A DNA stretch of 64,000 bases from Limnohabitans sp. MMS-10A-192 (GTDB lineage Bacteria; Pseudomonadota; Gammaproteobacteria; Burkholderiales; Burkholderiaceae_C). The notes beneath the pieces are model-generated. The model had not been told where the DNA came from. It was given only the letters and a program-made list of their open reading frames with translations, and made no database searches. Position 1 is the stretch's first letter, and every line of letters begins with the position of its first letter. This document shows positions 53,884-63,030 of the stretch, piece after piece. A program made the position numbers and the translations under genes. Where the stretch lies: contig NZ_NERX01000004.1 of the NCBI RefSeq assembly GCF_003063335.1, positions 62,001-126,000 of the forward strand, written 5' to 3'.

Positions 53884-54627
53884 ATGGTTAAAAACGTACA
53901 CGGTCACACGCTGGATTTGCTGGGACAGGCCATTCTGTCCGGGCGATATGCCGTGGGCGCTAGCCTGCCGCCAGAGCCCGTGCTTTGCGAAGAGCTGGGG
54001 GTCAGTCGCACGGTGGTGCGCGAAGCCATCAAGTCGCTGGTGGCCAAGGGCCTGATTTCCACCGGCCCCAAGGTGGGCACACGCGTCTTGACCGACGAGC
54101 AGTGGAATTGGTTTGACCCGGATGTGATCACTTGGCAGGCCCAAGCGGGCTTGACGCCTCAGTTTTTGCGGGATTTGCAAGAGTTGCGTGCTGTGGTGGA
54201 ACCCGCCGCAGTCCGCATGGCCGCCGAAAAGGCGACCGCTGCTGACATCGCCGAAATGGAAGACGCCTACCAGGGCATGAAATATGCGATTGAAAACGGG
54301 GGCGACTATGTCGTACACGACTTGCGCTTCCATCAAGGTTTGTTGACGGCGTCTCACAACCGCATGCTGGTTCAAATGGGCAAGGCGCTTGGTGCCTTGC
54401 TGCGCACCAGTTTCGAGCTGTCGACGCGCATCAAGGATGGTCCGCGCAGCTCCTTGCCTTTGCACCGGGCCGTGCTTGATGCCGTGATCGCGCATTCACC
54501 GGCCAAAGCCGAGCGGGCGCTGATGGTGCTGATCAATGGGGCCAACGACGACATTGAACGCGTGCTGTCCACGCGTCGAAAATTACCCCGCGTTTCGGGC
54601 ATGCCCACGCGATCGAGCAAAGTTTGA
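53884..54627 (+). CDS. GntR/FCD family transcriptional regulator
   Basis: A 247-residue regulator with the GntR winged helix (GRYAVGASLPPEPVLCEELG then SRTVVREAIKSLVAKGLIST) and a C-terminal FCD ligand domain with metal-binding His residues (VHDLRFHQGLLTASHN; LHRAVLDAVIAH). The FCD branch includes DgoR, LldR and other sugar- or carboxylic-acid sensors. It is divergent from araD and first in line with the TRAP genes, so it most likely represses both in the absence of the sugar acid. Confidence 0.92.
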   Translation: MVKNVHGHTLDLLGQAILSGRYAVGASLPPEPVLCEELGVSRTVVREAIKSLVAKGLISTGPKVGTRVLTDEQWNWFDPDVITWQAQAGLTPQFLRDLQELRAVVEPAAVRMAAEKATAADIAEMEDAYQGMKYAIENGGDYVVHDLRFHQGLLTASHNRMLVQMGKALGALLRTSFELSTRIKDGPRSSLPLHRAVLDAVIAHSPAKAERALMVLINGANDDIERVLSTRRKLPRVSGMPTRSSKV

Positions 54628-54641
54628 AGGTGAGCTGCTGA

Positions 54642-55187
54642 ATGCAAAAAATCATTGATCTGTTTTTCAAGTTCCTGGAGCTGCTGGTGGTCCTCTGTCT
54701 GGTGGCCATGGTGTTCATGGTCTTTGGCAACGTGGTGCTGCGCTACGGCTTTAACTCGGGCATTGATATTTCAGATGAAATGTCGCGCTACTGCTTCATC
54801 TGGCTGACCTACATCGGGGCCATGGTGGCCATGCGCGACAAGGGCCATTTGGGCGTGGACAGCTTGGTGCGTCGCTTGTCATTGCGGGGCAAACAAACCT
54901 GCTTCTTCTTGAGCGAGTCCTTGATGTTGGCTTGCAATATTTTGTTTTTGATGGGCACTTGGCAAATGCACGAATTGCAAGTGAGCAATGTGTCCCCCGT
55001 GGTGGGCATTTCCATGATTTGGGTTTATGGCATTGGTTATGTGGTCAGCGTGGTCATGGCCATCATCAACTTGTCCATGCTTTACAAATTGTTGACGGGG
55101 CAATTGCGCGAAGAAGATCTGGTGGTCGTCATCGAGTCTGAAGACACAGCGGATTTGCCACCTGCTCACACCGGGAGCCGCGCATGA
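54642..55187 (+). CDS. dctQ: TRAP transporter small permease (DctQ type)
   Basis: A 181-residue membrane subunit with four helices (KFLELLVVLCLVAMVFMVFG; DEMSRYCFIWLTYIGAMVAM; MLACNILFLMGTWQ; WVYGIGYVVSVVMAIINL). EMSRYCFIW is the DctQ signature. It follows the GntR gene by 14 bases and overlaps dctM by four bases (ATGA). It pairs with DctM to move sugar acids with a sodium gradient. Confidence 0.92.
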   Translation: MQKIIDLFFKFLELLVVLCLVAMVFMVFGNVVLRYGFNSGIDISDEMSRYCFIWLTYIGAMVAMRDKGHLGVDSLVRRLSLRGKQTCFFLSESLMLACNILFLMGTWQMHELQVSNVSPVVGISMIWVYGIGYVVSVVMAIINLSMLYKLLTGQLREEDLVVVIESEDTADLPPAHTGSRA

Positions 55188-56482
55188 CCGTCAGCATTTT
55201 TGTTCTCAGCCTGCTGGCCGCCATGGCCATCGGCATGCCGATCGCCTATTCCTTGCTGGTTTGCGGTTTGTCCTTGATGGCTTACCTGGCTGCAACCGGC
55301 GTCATTCCGGCCTTTGACAGCCAAATTCTGGCGCAGCGCTTTGTGGACGGCGCAGACAACTTCCCTTTGTTGGCGGTGCCGTTTTTCTTGCTCGCGGGTG
55401 AATTCATGAACGCAGGCGGTTTGAGCCGCCGCATCGTGAACATGGCCATGGCTTGGGTGGGGCATTTCCGAGGGGGGCTGGGTTATGTGGCGGTCATGGC
55501 CGCCATCATCATGGCGTCGCTCTCGGGCTCGGCGGTTGCCGATACCGCAGCGTTGGCCGCCCTGTTGATCCCCATGATGCGTGCTGCGGGTTATGACGTG
55601 GGGCGATCTGCAGGTCTGATTGCCGCAGGCGGCATCATCGCGCCCGTGATTCCGCCGTCCATTGGCTTCATCATTTTTGGCGTGGCCGCCAACGTGTCCA
55701 TCACCAAGTTGTTCATCGCTGGCATCGTGCCGGGTGTGATGATGGGGGTGGCCATTGGCTTGGCCTGGTGGTGGGTGGCCAAACGTGACAACGTGCAGCC
55801 TGCACCACGCATGTCATTGAGCGAAAAATTGCGCGCAACGCGCGAAGGTTTGCTGGCTTTCGGTTTGCCCGTGTTCATCATTGGCGGCATGAAGTTCGGG
55901 GTGTTCACGCCGACCGAGGCCGCTGTGGTGGCGGCTGTTTACAGTTTCTTGGTCGGCGCTTTTGTTTACCGCGAGTTGCAGTGGTCCAAGCTTTACGGCT
56001 TGATCTTGACGGCAGGCAAAACCACCGCTGTGATCATGTTCCTGGTGGCGGCAGCCATGGTCAGCGCTTGGTTGATCACGGTGGCCAACATTCCTGCAGA
56101 AGTGGCCAAAATGATGGAGCCCTTCATGGACAACAAGATGCTGTTGATGGTGATCTTGATGCTGTTGGTCATCGTGGTGGGCACCGCGCTCGACTTCACA
56201 CCGACAGTGCTGATCCTGACACCTGTGCTCATGCCCTTGGTCAAACAAGCCGGTATTGACCCCGTTTATTTTGGCGTCATGTTCATCATGAACAACGCCA
56301 TCGGCCTGATCACACCGCCTGTGGGCACGGTGCTCAATGTGGTGTGTGGCGTGGCCCGAATCAACATGGACACGGCATTCAAAGGGGTGATGCCGTTCCT
56401 GCTCGCGCAACTGGCGGTGCTGTTTTTGCTGGTGGCGTTCCCTTCTTTGGTGATCGTGCCCATGAAGTGGATGTTGAGCTGA
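55184..56482 (+). CDS. dctM: TRAP transporter large permease (DctM type)
   Basis: A 432-residue membrane subunit with 12 or more helices. NFPLLAVPFFLLAGEFMNAG, MASLSGSAVADTAALAALLI, IAPVIPPSIGFIIFG and the C-terminal IGLITPPVGTVLNVVCGVAR are family signatures. It is the transport channel of this Q-M-P set. The dctP-type gene starts 36 bases later. Confidence 0.95.
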   Translation: MTVSIFVLSLLAAMAIGMPIAYSLLVCGLSLMAYLAATGVIPAFDSQILAQRFVDGADNFPLLAVPFFLLAGEFMNAGGLSRRIVNMAMAWVGHFRGGLGYVAVMAAIIMASLSGSAVADTAALAALLIPMMRAAGYDVGRSAGLIAAGGIIAPVIPPSIGFIIFGVAANVSITKLFIAGIVPGVMMGVAIGLAWWWVAKRDNVQPAPRMSLSEKLRATREGLLAFGLPVFIIGGMKFGVFTPTEAAVVAAVYSFLVGAFVYRELQWSKLYGLILTAGKTTAVIMFLVAAAMVSAWLITVANIPAEVAKMMEPFMDNKMLLMVILMLLVIVVGTALDFTPTVLILTPVLMPLVKQAGIDPVYFGVMFIMNNAIGLITPPVGTVLNVVCGVARINMDTAFKGVMPFLLAQLAVLFLLVAFPSLVIVPMKWMLS

Positions 56483-56518
56483 TTTTTTAACCCTGTGTTC
56501 AATCTTGAGGAGACAAAC

Positions 56519-57526
56519 ATGTTCAAACGCAGAAATCTGGTGACCCTGTTGGCGGGCACATTCCTGGTCGCAAGCGGTGCCATGGCACAGTTCGCCGACC
56601 GCAACATCAAATTCACCAACGGTGTGAACGAAGACCACCCGGTCGGTGTCGGCGTCAAAAAAATGCAAGAAATCTTGGCCGCCAAAACCGGTGGCAAGAT
56701 GAAAATCACGGCCTTCTGGGGCGGCTCTGCTGGCGGTGACTTGCAAGCCACCCAAGCCCTGCGCGCGGGCACCCAAGAGATGGTGTGCACCTCCAGCTCG
56801 CCGCTGGTGGGCATCGTCAAGGAACTGGGCGTCTTCGATCTGCCCTTCTTGTTTGCCAACGAAAAAGAAGCCGATGCGGTGCTCGACGGCGCTGCAGGCA
56901 AATACTTCAATGCCAAGCTCGAAGCGGCTGGCTTGGTGAACCTGGCTTACTGGGAAAACGGTTTCCGTAACCTCACCAACAGCAAGCGCCCAGTGACCAA
57001 GCTGGAAGACTTTGACGGCGTCAAAGTGCGCGTCATGCAAAACAACATCTTCCTGGACACCTTCAAGACCCTGGGCACCAATGCTGTGCCCATGGCCTTC
57101 CCGGAGGTGTTCACAGCGCTTGAGACCAAGACCATCGACGGTCAGGAAAACCCCTTCGTGACCATTGAAACCTCCAAGTTCAATGAAGTACAAAAGTACC
57201 TGAGCGTGACGCGTCACGCCTACACGCCTTTCCTGATTCTTTACAGCAAAAAGCTGTGGGACCAGCTCAACCCTCAGGAGCAGGCCGTTTTGCGTGAAGC
57301 CGCCATGGAAGGGCAGAAAGTGGAGCGCGCAGCCAACCGTACTTTGAATGAAAAGTCGCTGGCCACGTTGAAGACCAAGGGCATGCAGGTCAACGAAGTG
57401 AGCGCAGCCGAACAGAACCGCATCCGCGCCAAAGTGGCTTCGGTCTATGACAAGCACAAGGACTCGATCGGTGCCGACGCCATCAAGGTTGTGCAAGATG
57501 AGTTGAAAAAAGCACGCGGCGGTTGA
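56519..57526 (+). CDS. dctP: TRAP transporter substrate-binding protein (DctP type)
   Basis: A 335-residue periplasmic receptor. A signal peptide (LVTLLAGTFLVASGAMAQ) precedes the mature domain (NIKFTNGVNEDHPVGVGVKK). GVFDLPFLFANEKEADAVLD, the conserved Arg in GVKVRVMQNN that binds the carboxylate, and TALETKTIDGQENPF are typical. The ligand is probably an aldonate or uronate given the neighbours. An AGGAGA Shine-Dalgarno sequence precedes ATG 56519. A strong terminator follows. Confidence 0.95.
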   Translation: MFKRRNLVTLLAGTFLVASGAMAQFADRNIKFTNGVNEDHPVGVGVKKMQEILAAKTGGKMKITAFWGGSAGGDLQATQALRAGTQEMVCTSSSPLVGIVKELGVFDLPFLFANEKEADAVLDGAAGKYFNAKLEAAGLVNLAYWENGFRNLTNSKRPVTKLEDFDGVKVRVMQNNIFLDTFKTLGTNAVPMAFPEVFTALETKTIDGQENPFVTIETSKFNEVQKYLSVTRHAYTPFLILYSKKLWDQLNPQEQAVLREAAMEGQKVERAANRTLNEKSLATLKTKGMQVNEVSAAEQNRIRAKVASVYDKHKDSIGADAIKVVQDELKKARGG

Positions 57527-57538
57527 TCCACTGCCGTC

Positions 57539-57570
57539 AGCCCCACAGCCACAAGCTGTGGGGCTTTTTT
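57539..57570 (+). terminator. Rho-independent terminator after TRAP-P
   Basis: AGCCCCACAGC / GCTGTGGGGCT, an 11-bp perfect stem with loop CACAA, followed by TTTTTT. It lies 12 bases after the dctP stop. Confidence 0.93.
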
Positions 57571-57592
57571 AACGTCTGAAATTGGACTCGCC

Positions 57593-58786
57593 ATGAAAAT
57601 CACGCAACTCGAAACCATCCGCCTGGACGAATTTCCCAACATCATCTGGGTGCGATTGCACACCGACGAGGGCTTGGTGGGCTTGGGCGAAACCTTCATG
57701 GGCGCGCAGGCGGTGGAGGCTTATTTGCACGAGTGGGTGGCCCCCAAATTGATGGGACAAGACCCGCTGGCCATCGAGTCACGCCAGCGCGACATCACGG
57801 GCTATCTGGGCTGGCGTGGGTCCGGTGTCGAGACACGCGGCAACTCGGCAGTCGACATCGCGCTGTGGGACATCTTTGGCAAAGCCGCAGGCATGCCGGT
57901 CTACACGGCTTTGGGCGGCAAGAGCCGCGACGAGATCCGCGTGTACAACACCTGCGCGGGTTACCAGTACATCCGCAGCAACGTCAACCAGACCAGCAGC
58001 AATTGGGGTTTGGGCAACAACGCCGGGCCTTACGAAGACCTGCAAGGCTTTTTGCACCGTGCCGACGAGGTGGCCGAGTCGCTTTTGAACGAAGGCATCA
58101 CCGGCATGAAGATCTGGCCTTTTGACATGGCCGCCGAAAAATCGCACGGCCAGTACATCAGCCCGCAAGACCTGAACACAGCGTTGGAGCCGTTTCGCAA
58201 GATCCGCAAAGCGGTGGGCGACAAGATGGACATCATGGTCGAGTTCCACAGCCTGTGGCGCTTGCCTATGGCGCAAAAGATTTCACGCGCCTTGCAAGAG
58301 TTCGACACCTTCTGGCACGAAGACGCGATCCGCATGGACAGCCTCGATTTGCTCAAGCAGTACGCGGTGGACTGCAAGGCTTTGATTTGTGCCAGCGAAA
58401 CGCTCAGCTACAAATGGGGCTTCAAGGACTATTTGCAAACCGGCGTGGCGGGCGTGGCCATGCTCGATTTGAGCTGGTGTGGTGGCTTGACCGAAGCCCG
58501 CAAGATCGCCGCCATGGCCGACGCCTGGCAGCTGCCCGTGGCCCCGCACGACTGCACGGGGCCGGTGGTGTGGGCGGCCTCCACGCACTTGTCACTGCAC
58601 GCGCCCAATGCGCTCATTCAGGAGAGTGTGCGGGCCTTTTACAGCGGTTGGTACAAGGAATTGGTGACCGAGTTGCCGCAGGTGAAAAACGGCATGATCA
58701 GCCTGAACGACAAACCCGGGCTGGGTCTGGAGCTGCTGCCCGACTTGCACAAGCGCGCCGATGCGGTGGTGCGTGTGAGCCGATAA
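57593..58786 (+). CDS. Mandelate racemase/muconate lactonizing (enolase) family enzyme
   Basis: A 397-residue enolase-superfamily protein. Catalytic and metal positions can be read: K173 in GMKIWPF, metal ligands E217 (VEFHS), E243 (WHEDAIR) and E269 (ASETLS), and H319 in APHDCTGP with D292 before it. The N-terminal capping domain is MKITQLETIRLDEFPNIIWV. It is probably an acid-sugar dehydratase; it does not look like DgoD. The exact substrate is unknown. It follows the TRAP terminator, so it may have its own promoter or rely on readthrough. Confidence 0.88.
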   Translation: MKITQLETIRLDEFPNIIWVRLHTDEGLVGLGETFMGAQAVEAYLHEWVAPKLMGQDPLAIESRQRDITGYLGWRGSGVETRGNSAVDIALWDIFGKAAGMPVYTALGGKSRDEIRVYNTCAGYQYIRSNVNQTSSNWGLGNNAGPYEDLQGFLHRADEVAESLLNEGITGMKIWPFDMAAEKSHGQYISPQDLNTALEPFRKIRKAVGDKMDIMVEFHSLWRLPMAQKISRALQEFDTFWHEDAIRMDSLDLLKQYAVDCKALICASETLSYKWGFKDYLQTGVAGVAMLDLSWCGGLTEARKIAAMADAWQLPVAPHDCTGPVVWAASTHLSLHAPNALIQESVRAFYSGWYKELVTELPQVKNGMISLNDKPGLGLELLPDLHKRADAVVRVSR

Positions 58787-58806
58787 AAAAAGGTCGCAAG
58801 GGTTCA

Positions 58807-59030
58807 TGGATCCCGGATCAAGTCCGAGATGACAGGTTTAAAAAATCCAGGCTGACCGTCTTTGGATAGACAGGTGTGGCAATTTTTGAATTATGCGGGT
58901 TGACAGAAGCAGATGTCAGCGCCGCCCTGTTTTGTCATCCCGGGCGAAGACCCGGGATACATGGTGCAGTGCTGCTCTTTGCAATTGTCGGAAGTGGATC
59001 ATGGATCCCGGAGCAAGTCCGGGATGACAG
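58807..59030. repeat. Family A repeats in the 345-base convergent gap
   Basis: Three half-elements are seen: 58,807-58,836 (TGGATCCCGGATCAAGTCCG and on), 58,934-58,964 (GTCATCCCGGGCGAAGACCC and on) and 59,001-59,030 (ATGGATCCCGGAGCAAGTCC and on). The last two form an inverted pair 36 bases apart. The remainder of the gap between the enolase-family gene and the SDR gene (58,787-59,131) holds no gene that I can support. The elements may act as two-way terminators. Confidence 0.85.
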
Positions 59031-59131
59031 ACTTAAAAATCCGGATGACACAAACGAAGGATGGCACAAGCGACGGATGCGCCCCAAATTGGCAAACTGC
59101 ACAGGGGCGTATCACTCAGGCAGTCAGTGGA

Positions 59132-59881
59132 TCAGCCACGCCCCACATAAGGCATGTTGGTCGCCATCACCGTGGTGAACAGGATGTTGGCCGACAAGGG
59201 CAGGCGGCTCATGCTCAGGAATGTTTCGACCACAGCCGACATGTCCATGCGAGGTTCGGGCTTGATGGTGCCGTCGGCCTGGGCCACGCCCTTGGCCATG
59301 CGCTCGGTCATGTCCGAGGCCACGTTGCCAATGTCGATCTGCCCCACAGCAATGCTGAAGGCGCGGCCGTCCAGCGAAGCGGCGCGGGTCAGGCCCGAGA
59401 CGGCGTGCTTGGTGGCGGTGTAGGCGATCGAGCCGTAACGTGGCACATGGGCCGAGATGGAGCCATTGTTGATGATGCGGCCGCCTTGCGGACTTTGTTC
59501 CTGCATCAGCTTGAAGGCATACGACAGGCAATAAAACGCGCCATTGAGGTTCACATCCACCATGCGACGCCAGTCGTCGCCGGTCACGTCGCCAGGCAGT
59601 GTGGTGGGCAGCGAAATACCGGCGTTGTTGAACAGCAAATCCAGGCGACCGAATTGGGCTCGGACCTTGTCGAACAAGGCTTTGACCTGTTCTTCGCTGG
59701 ACACGTCGGCGGGCATGGCCACGCCGTTGGCGGCATTGGCACCGGCTTTGGCAATGGTCTCTTGCAAGGCCTCTGCGCGGCGTCCGACCAGGACCACCTG
59801 CCAGCCTTCATTGAGCAATCCAAGGGCACACGCTTGGCCAATGCCTGAGCTGGCGCCAGTGACGAGGGCAACTTTTTTCAT
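59132..59881 (-). CDS. Short-chain dehydrogenase/reductase
   Basis: A 249-residue classical SDR. The nucleotide-binding start is VALVTGASSGIGQACALGLL, LLFNNAGISLP is the NNAG motif, and the catalytic Ser, Tyr and Lys are in NNGSISAHVPRYGSIAYTAT K. The substrate is unknown; the position after IdnD- and IdnO-like genes points to a sugar acid or polyol. ATG 59881 gives MKKVALVTGAS. It is the last gene of the minus-strand TRAP operon. Confidence 0.9.
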   Translation of the reverse strand: MKKVALVTGASSGIGQACALGLLNEGWQVVLVGRRAEALQETIAKAGANAANGVAMPADVSSEEQVKALFDKVRAQFGRLDLLFNNAGISLPTTLPGDVTGDDWRRMVDVNLNGAFYCLSYAFKLMQEQSPQGGRIINNGSISAHVPRYGSIAYTATKHAVSGLTRAASLDGRAFSIAVGQIDIGNVASDMTERMAKGVAQADGTIKPEPRMDMSAVVETFLSMSRLPLSANILFTTVMATNMPYVGRG

Positions 59882-59920
59882 GGGTGAAGCTTTCTGAAAT
59901 TCAAATACCAAAAGAGATTG

Positions 59921-60961
59921 TCACGCGTTCGCGAAAGAAATCTGTACCTTGAGCGACTGGCTCTTGTCGGCGGCCAGGTCAAAGGCTTCGATGGCGCGCT
60001 CCACTGGCAAGATGCCGGTGATCACGGGTTTGCCGTTGACCAGGCCTTCGTTCAAAAAGCGCACGGCGGTGGCAAATTCGGCGTGAAAACGGAAGGTGCC
60101 GCGCAGGTCCACTTCTTTGGCCACCACTTGTGTCATGGGCAGGCTGATGTCGCCGCCCATGCCCACGGTGATCAGCACGCCACGTGGCACGATGGTGTCC
60201 AGGCCCACGCGCAAAGCGGCTTCGCTGCCCGAGGCTTCGAACACGGCGTCAAACTGGCCTTTGTCCACTTTGTATTTGTCCAGCGCTTCCGGCTGGGTCT
60301 TCAGGTTGATGGTCTCGTCCGCGCCCATTTCCTTGGCGCACTTCAGCGGCAAATCGGCGATGTCGGCGGCCACGATGCGCGCTGCACCTGCACGGCGCAA
60401 AGCACCAATCAGCAGTGAGCCAATCGGGCCGCAACCTGTGACCAGGACCTGCTTGCCCAGCACGCTGCCTGCGCGCTGAATCGCGTGCAAGCCCACCGAC
60501 AGGGGCTCTGCCAGCGCGGCTTCAGACAGGCTCAGGTGGTCAGCAATCGGGTGGGCCTGGTAGCCCTCGATGATGATTTGTTCGGAAAACGCGCCCTGGA
60601 TGTGGGGGAAGGGCATGGCGCTGCCGTAAAAGCGCATGTTCAAGCAATGGTTGTGTTGCCCCGCCTGGCAAAAGCGGCAGTGGCCGCAAGGGCGCGAAGG
60701 CGAGATGGCGATGCGCTGGCCTTTGACCGTACCCTGAACGCCCGAGCCCAAACCATCGACCACGCCCGAGACTTCGTGCCCCAGCGCAATGGGTTGCTTG
60801 ATGCGCACGGTGCCAAAGCCGCCGTGCTGGTAGTAATGCAGGTCCGAGCCGCAAATGCCACCGTAGGCCACATTCACGCGCAGCTGGTGTTCGCCCAAAG
60901 CGGGCAGTTCGGTGTTTTCAATGCGCAGGTCTTTGGCCGAGTGGCAGACAACGGATTTCAT
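59921..60961 (-). CDS. idnD: L-idonate 5-dehydrogenase-like zinc alcohol dehydrogenase
   Basis: A 346-residue medium-chain dehydrogenase. Catalytic-zinc ligands are in YGGICGSDLHYY and ALGHEVSG; the structural-zinc cysteines are in PSRPCGHCRFCQAGQHNHC. The NAD(P) fold is VLVTGCGPIGSLLIGALRRA. HYYQHGGFG and the overall size match IdnD, which oxidises L-idonate to 5-ketogluconate. The IdnO-like gene 21 bases upstream gives the next step, supporting this assignment. Confidence 0.9.
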   Translation of the reverse strand: MKSVVCHSAKDLRIENTELPALGEHQLRVNVAYGGICGSDLHYYQHGGFGTVRIKQPIALGHEVSGVVDGLGSGVQGTVKGQRIAISPSRPCGHCRFCQAGQHNHCLNMRFYGSAMPFPHIQGAFSEQIIIEGYQAHPIADHLSLSEAALAEPLSVGLHAIQRAGSVLGKQVLVTGCGPIGSLLIGALRRAGAARIVAADIADLPLKCAKEMGADETINLKTQPEALDKYKVDKGQFDAVFEASGSEAALRVGLDTIVPRGVLITVGMGGDISLPMTQVVAKEVDLRGTFRFHAEFATAVRFLNEGLVNGKPVITGILPVERAIEAFDLAADKSQSLKVQISFANA

Positions 60962-60982
60962 GGGAGGTTCCTCGCAAAAGCT

Positions 60983-61750
60983 TCAAAGGGTGGCGGTCAC
61001 GCCGCCGTCAACGTAAAGAATATGGCCGTTCACAAAGCGTGAGGCGTCACTGGCCAAAAAGACCGCCGCGCCGCCCAGGTCTTGCACATCGCCCCAGCGG
61101 CGGCTGGGTGTGCGGCCCACCAGCCAGCTGCTGAACGTGGGGTCATCGACCAGCTTTTGGTTGAGTTCTGTTTTGAAGTAACCCGGCCCAATGCCGTTGA
61201 CGTTGATGCCAAACTGGCCCCAGTCAATCGCCATGCCTTTGGTCAGCATCTTCACCGCGCCCTTGGTGGCGGTGTAGGGCGCGATGCCGGGGCGACCCAG
61301 CTCGCTTTGCACCGAGCAGATGTTGATGATCTTGCCGCGTCCACGCGGGATCATTTTTTTGGCCACTGCCTGGCCCACGAAATACACGCTGTCCAGGTTG
61401 GTCTTCATGATGGTGTGCCAGTCGGCGTCCTGGTACTCGTGCAGCGGGCCGCGAATCTGCATGCCCGCGTTGTTGACCAAAATGTCAATCGGGCCTTCGG
61501 CCTCGATCTGCTCCACCGCCGCACGCACGCTGTCGGCCTCGGTCACGTCAAACACCGCTGTGCTGACCGACAAGCCCTGGGCTTGCAGAGCATGCGCTGC
61601 CGCATCCACCTTGCTGGCGGTGCGGCCATTCAAAATGACATGGGCACCCGCTTGCGCCAGGGCCTCGGCCAAAGCCAGGCCAATGCCAGCCGACGAGCCC
61701 GTGATCAGGGCGCGGCGGCCCTTGAGTTGGAAAGTGTCGAGAACGTTCAT
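60983..61750 (-). CDS. idnO: Gluconate 5-dehydrogenase-like SDR
   Basis: A 255-residue SDR. FQLKGRRALITGSSAGIGLA, VNNAGMQIRGPLHEY and the catalytic NICSVQSELGRPGIAPYTAT K, and the end HILYVDGGVTATL, match the IdnO/gluconate 5-dehydrogenase group, which interconverts 5-ketogluconate and gluconate. The start codon overlaps the stop of the upstream TRAP large permease (ATGA). An alternative start a few codons upstream (MVADEMNVL) is possible. Confidence 0.88.
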   Translation of the reverse strand: MNVLDTFQLKGRRALITGSSAGIGLALAEALAQAGAHVILNGRTASKVDAAAHALQAQGLSVSTAVFDVTEADSVRAAVEQIEAEGPIDILVNNAGMQIRGPLHEYQDADWHTIMKTNLDSVYFVGQAVAKKMIPRGRGKIINICSVQSELGRPGIAPYTATKGAVKMLTKGMAIDWGQFGINVNGIGPGYFKTELNQKLVDDPTFSSWLVGRTPSRRWGDVQDLGGAAVFLASDASRFVNGHILYVDGGVTATL

Positions 61751-63030
61751 TTCATCAGCAACCATTTGAGAGGCATCATGACCAGGCTTGGGAAGGCGAT
61801 CAAAGTCCCCATCACCACGACTTGGGACAAGAGGAAGGGCATGACGCCACGGATGACGTCGTGCATCGGGATGCGGCCCACGCCGCACACCACGTTGAGC
61901 ACCGTGCCCACAGGCGGTGTGAGCAAACCGATGGCGTTGTTGATGATGAACAGCACGCCAAAGTAGACCGGGTCAATGCCCGCCTCGCGCACCAAGGGCA
62001 TCAGCACGGGCGTCAAGATCAGCACCGTGGGCGCAAAGTCCAGCGCCGTGCCCACAATCATCACCAGCAGCATCAGCATGACCATCAACAAAGTTTGGTT
62101 GTCGATGAAGGGCCGCAAAATTTCGACGATCTGCGCCGGGATGTTGGCCACCGTGATCAGCCACGCCGACACCAGAGCGGCTGCCACCAGGAACATCACC
62201 ACCGACGACGTTTTAGCGGCTGCCAGAATGATGCGGTACAGGTCTTTGAACTTGATTTCGCGGTAGATGAACAAGCCCACGAACAGCGAATACACCACGG
62301 CCACCACGGCCGCTTCGGTGGGGGTGAAGATGCCCATCTTCATGCCGCCGATGATGGTGATGGCCAGCAGGTAAGACCAGAACGCGTTGATCGTCACCGA
62401 GATGCGTTTTTTGAACGGCACCTTTTCGGCCACCACCACCTTGTCTTTGCGCGCCACGATCCACCAGGTCACGATCAGGGCCAGGCCCATCAGGATGCCG
62501 GGAAAGATGCCCGCCATGAAGAGTTTGGAGATGGACACGCCGCCAATCACGCCAAACAAAATGAAGCCAATTGAAGGCGGAATGACCGGCGCGATGATGC
62601 CGCCCGCCGCAATCAAGCCGGCAGAGCGGTCCATGCGGTAACCGGCGTCGCGCATCATGGGCATCAACACCGCAGCCAGTGCGGCAGTGTCAGCCACGGC
62701 CGAGCCCGACAGGCTGGCCATCACGATGGCAGCGAATACCGCCACATAGCCCAGGCCACCACGGAAGTGACCCACCCAGACCATGGCCGAGTTGACGATG
62801 CGCCGGCTCATGCCGCCTGCGTTCATCAACTCACCGGCCAGCATGAAAAAGGGCACGGCCATGAGCGGGAAGTTGTCGGCCCCGTTGATCAGGTTTTGCG
62901 ACACGATTTGCGTGTCGAAGTTGTCCAGGTGCAGCATCAAGGCCACACCCGAGACGATGAGGGAAAAGGCCAGCGGCATGCCCAGCGCCATGGCGGCCAG
63001 CAGCGACACGATGAAAACAAGCACGGTCAT
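61747..63030 (-). CDS. dctM: TRAP transporter large permease (DctM type), second set
   Basis: A 427-residue membrane subunit. NFPLMAVPFFMLAGELMNAG, MASLSGSAVADTAALAAVLM, IAPVIPPSIGFILFG and IGLLTPPVGTVLNVVCGVGR are family signatures. It is clearly related to the DctM at 55,184 but carries many differences and runs on the other strand. It overlaps dctQ at its start and the IdnO-like gene at its end by four bases each. Confidence 0.95.
   Translation of the reverse strand: MTVLVFIVSLLAAMALGMPLAFSLIVSGVALMLHLDNFDTQIVSQNLINGADNFPLMAVPFFMLAGELMNAGGMSRRIVNSAMVWVGHFRGGLGYVAVFAAIVMASLSGSAVADTAALAAVLMPMMRDAGYRMDRSAGLIAAGGIIAPVIPPSIGFILFGVIGGVSISKLFMAGIFPGILMGLALIVTWWIVARKDKVVVAEKVPFKKRISVTINAFWSYLLAITIIGGMKMGIFTPTEAAVVAVVYSLFVGLFIYREIKFKDLYRIILAAAKTSSVVMFLVAAALVSAWLITVANIPAQIVEILRPFIDNQTLLMVMLMLLVMIVGTALDFAPTVLILTPVLMPLVREAGIDPVYFGVLFIINNAIGLLTPPVGTVLNVVCGVGRIPMHDVIRGVMPFLLSQVVVMGTLIAFPSLVMMPLKWLLMK

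Noticed and set aside
55814-57496. A 560-codon open frame on the minus strand
   Set aside because: It is antisense to dctM and dctP and shows the His-rich composition of a shadow frame.
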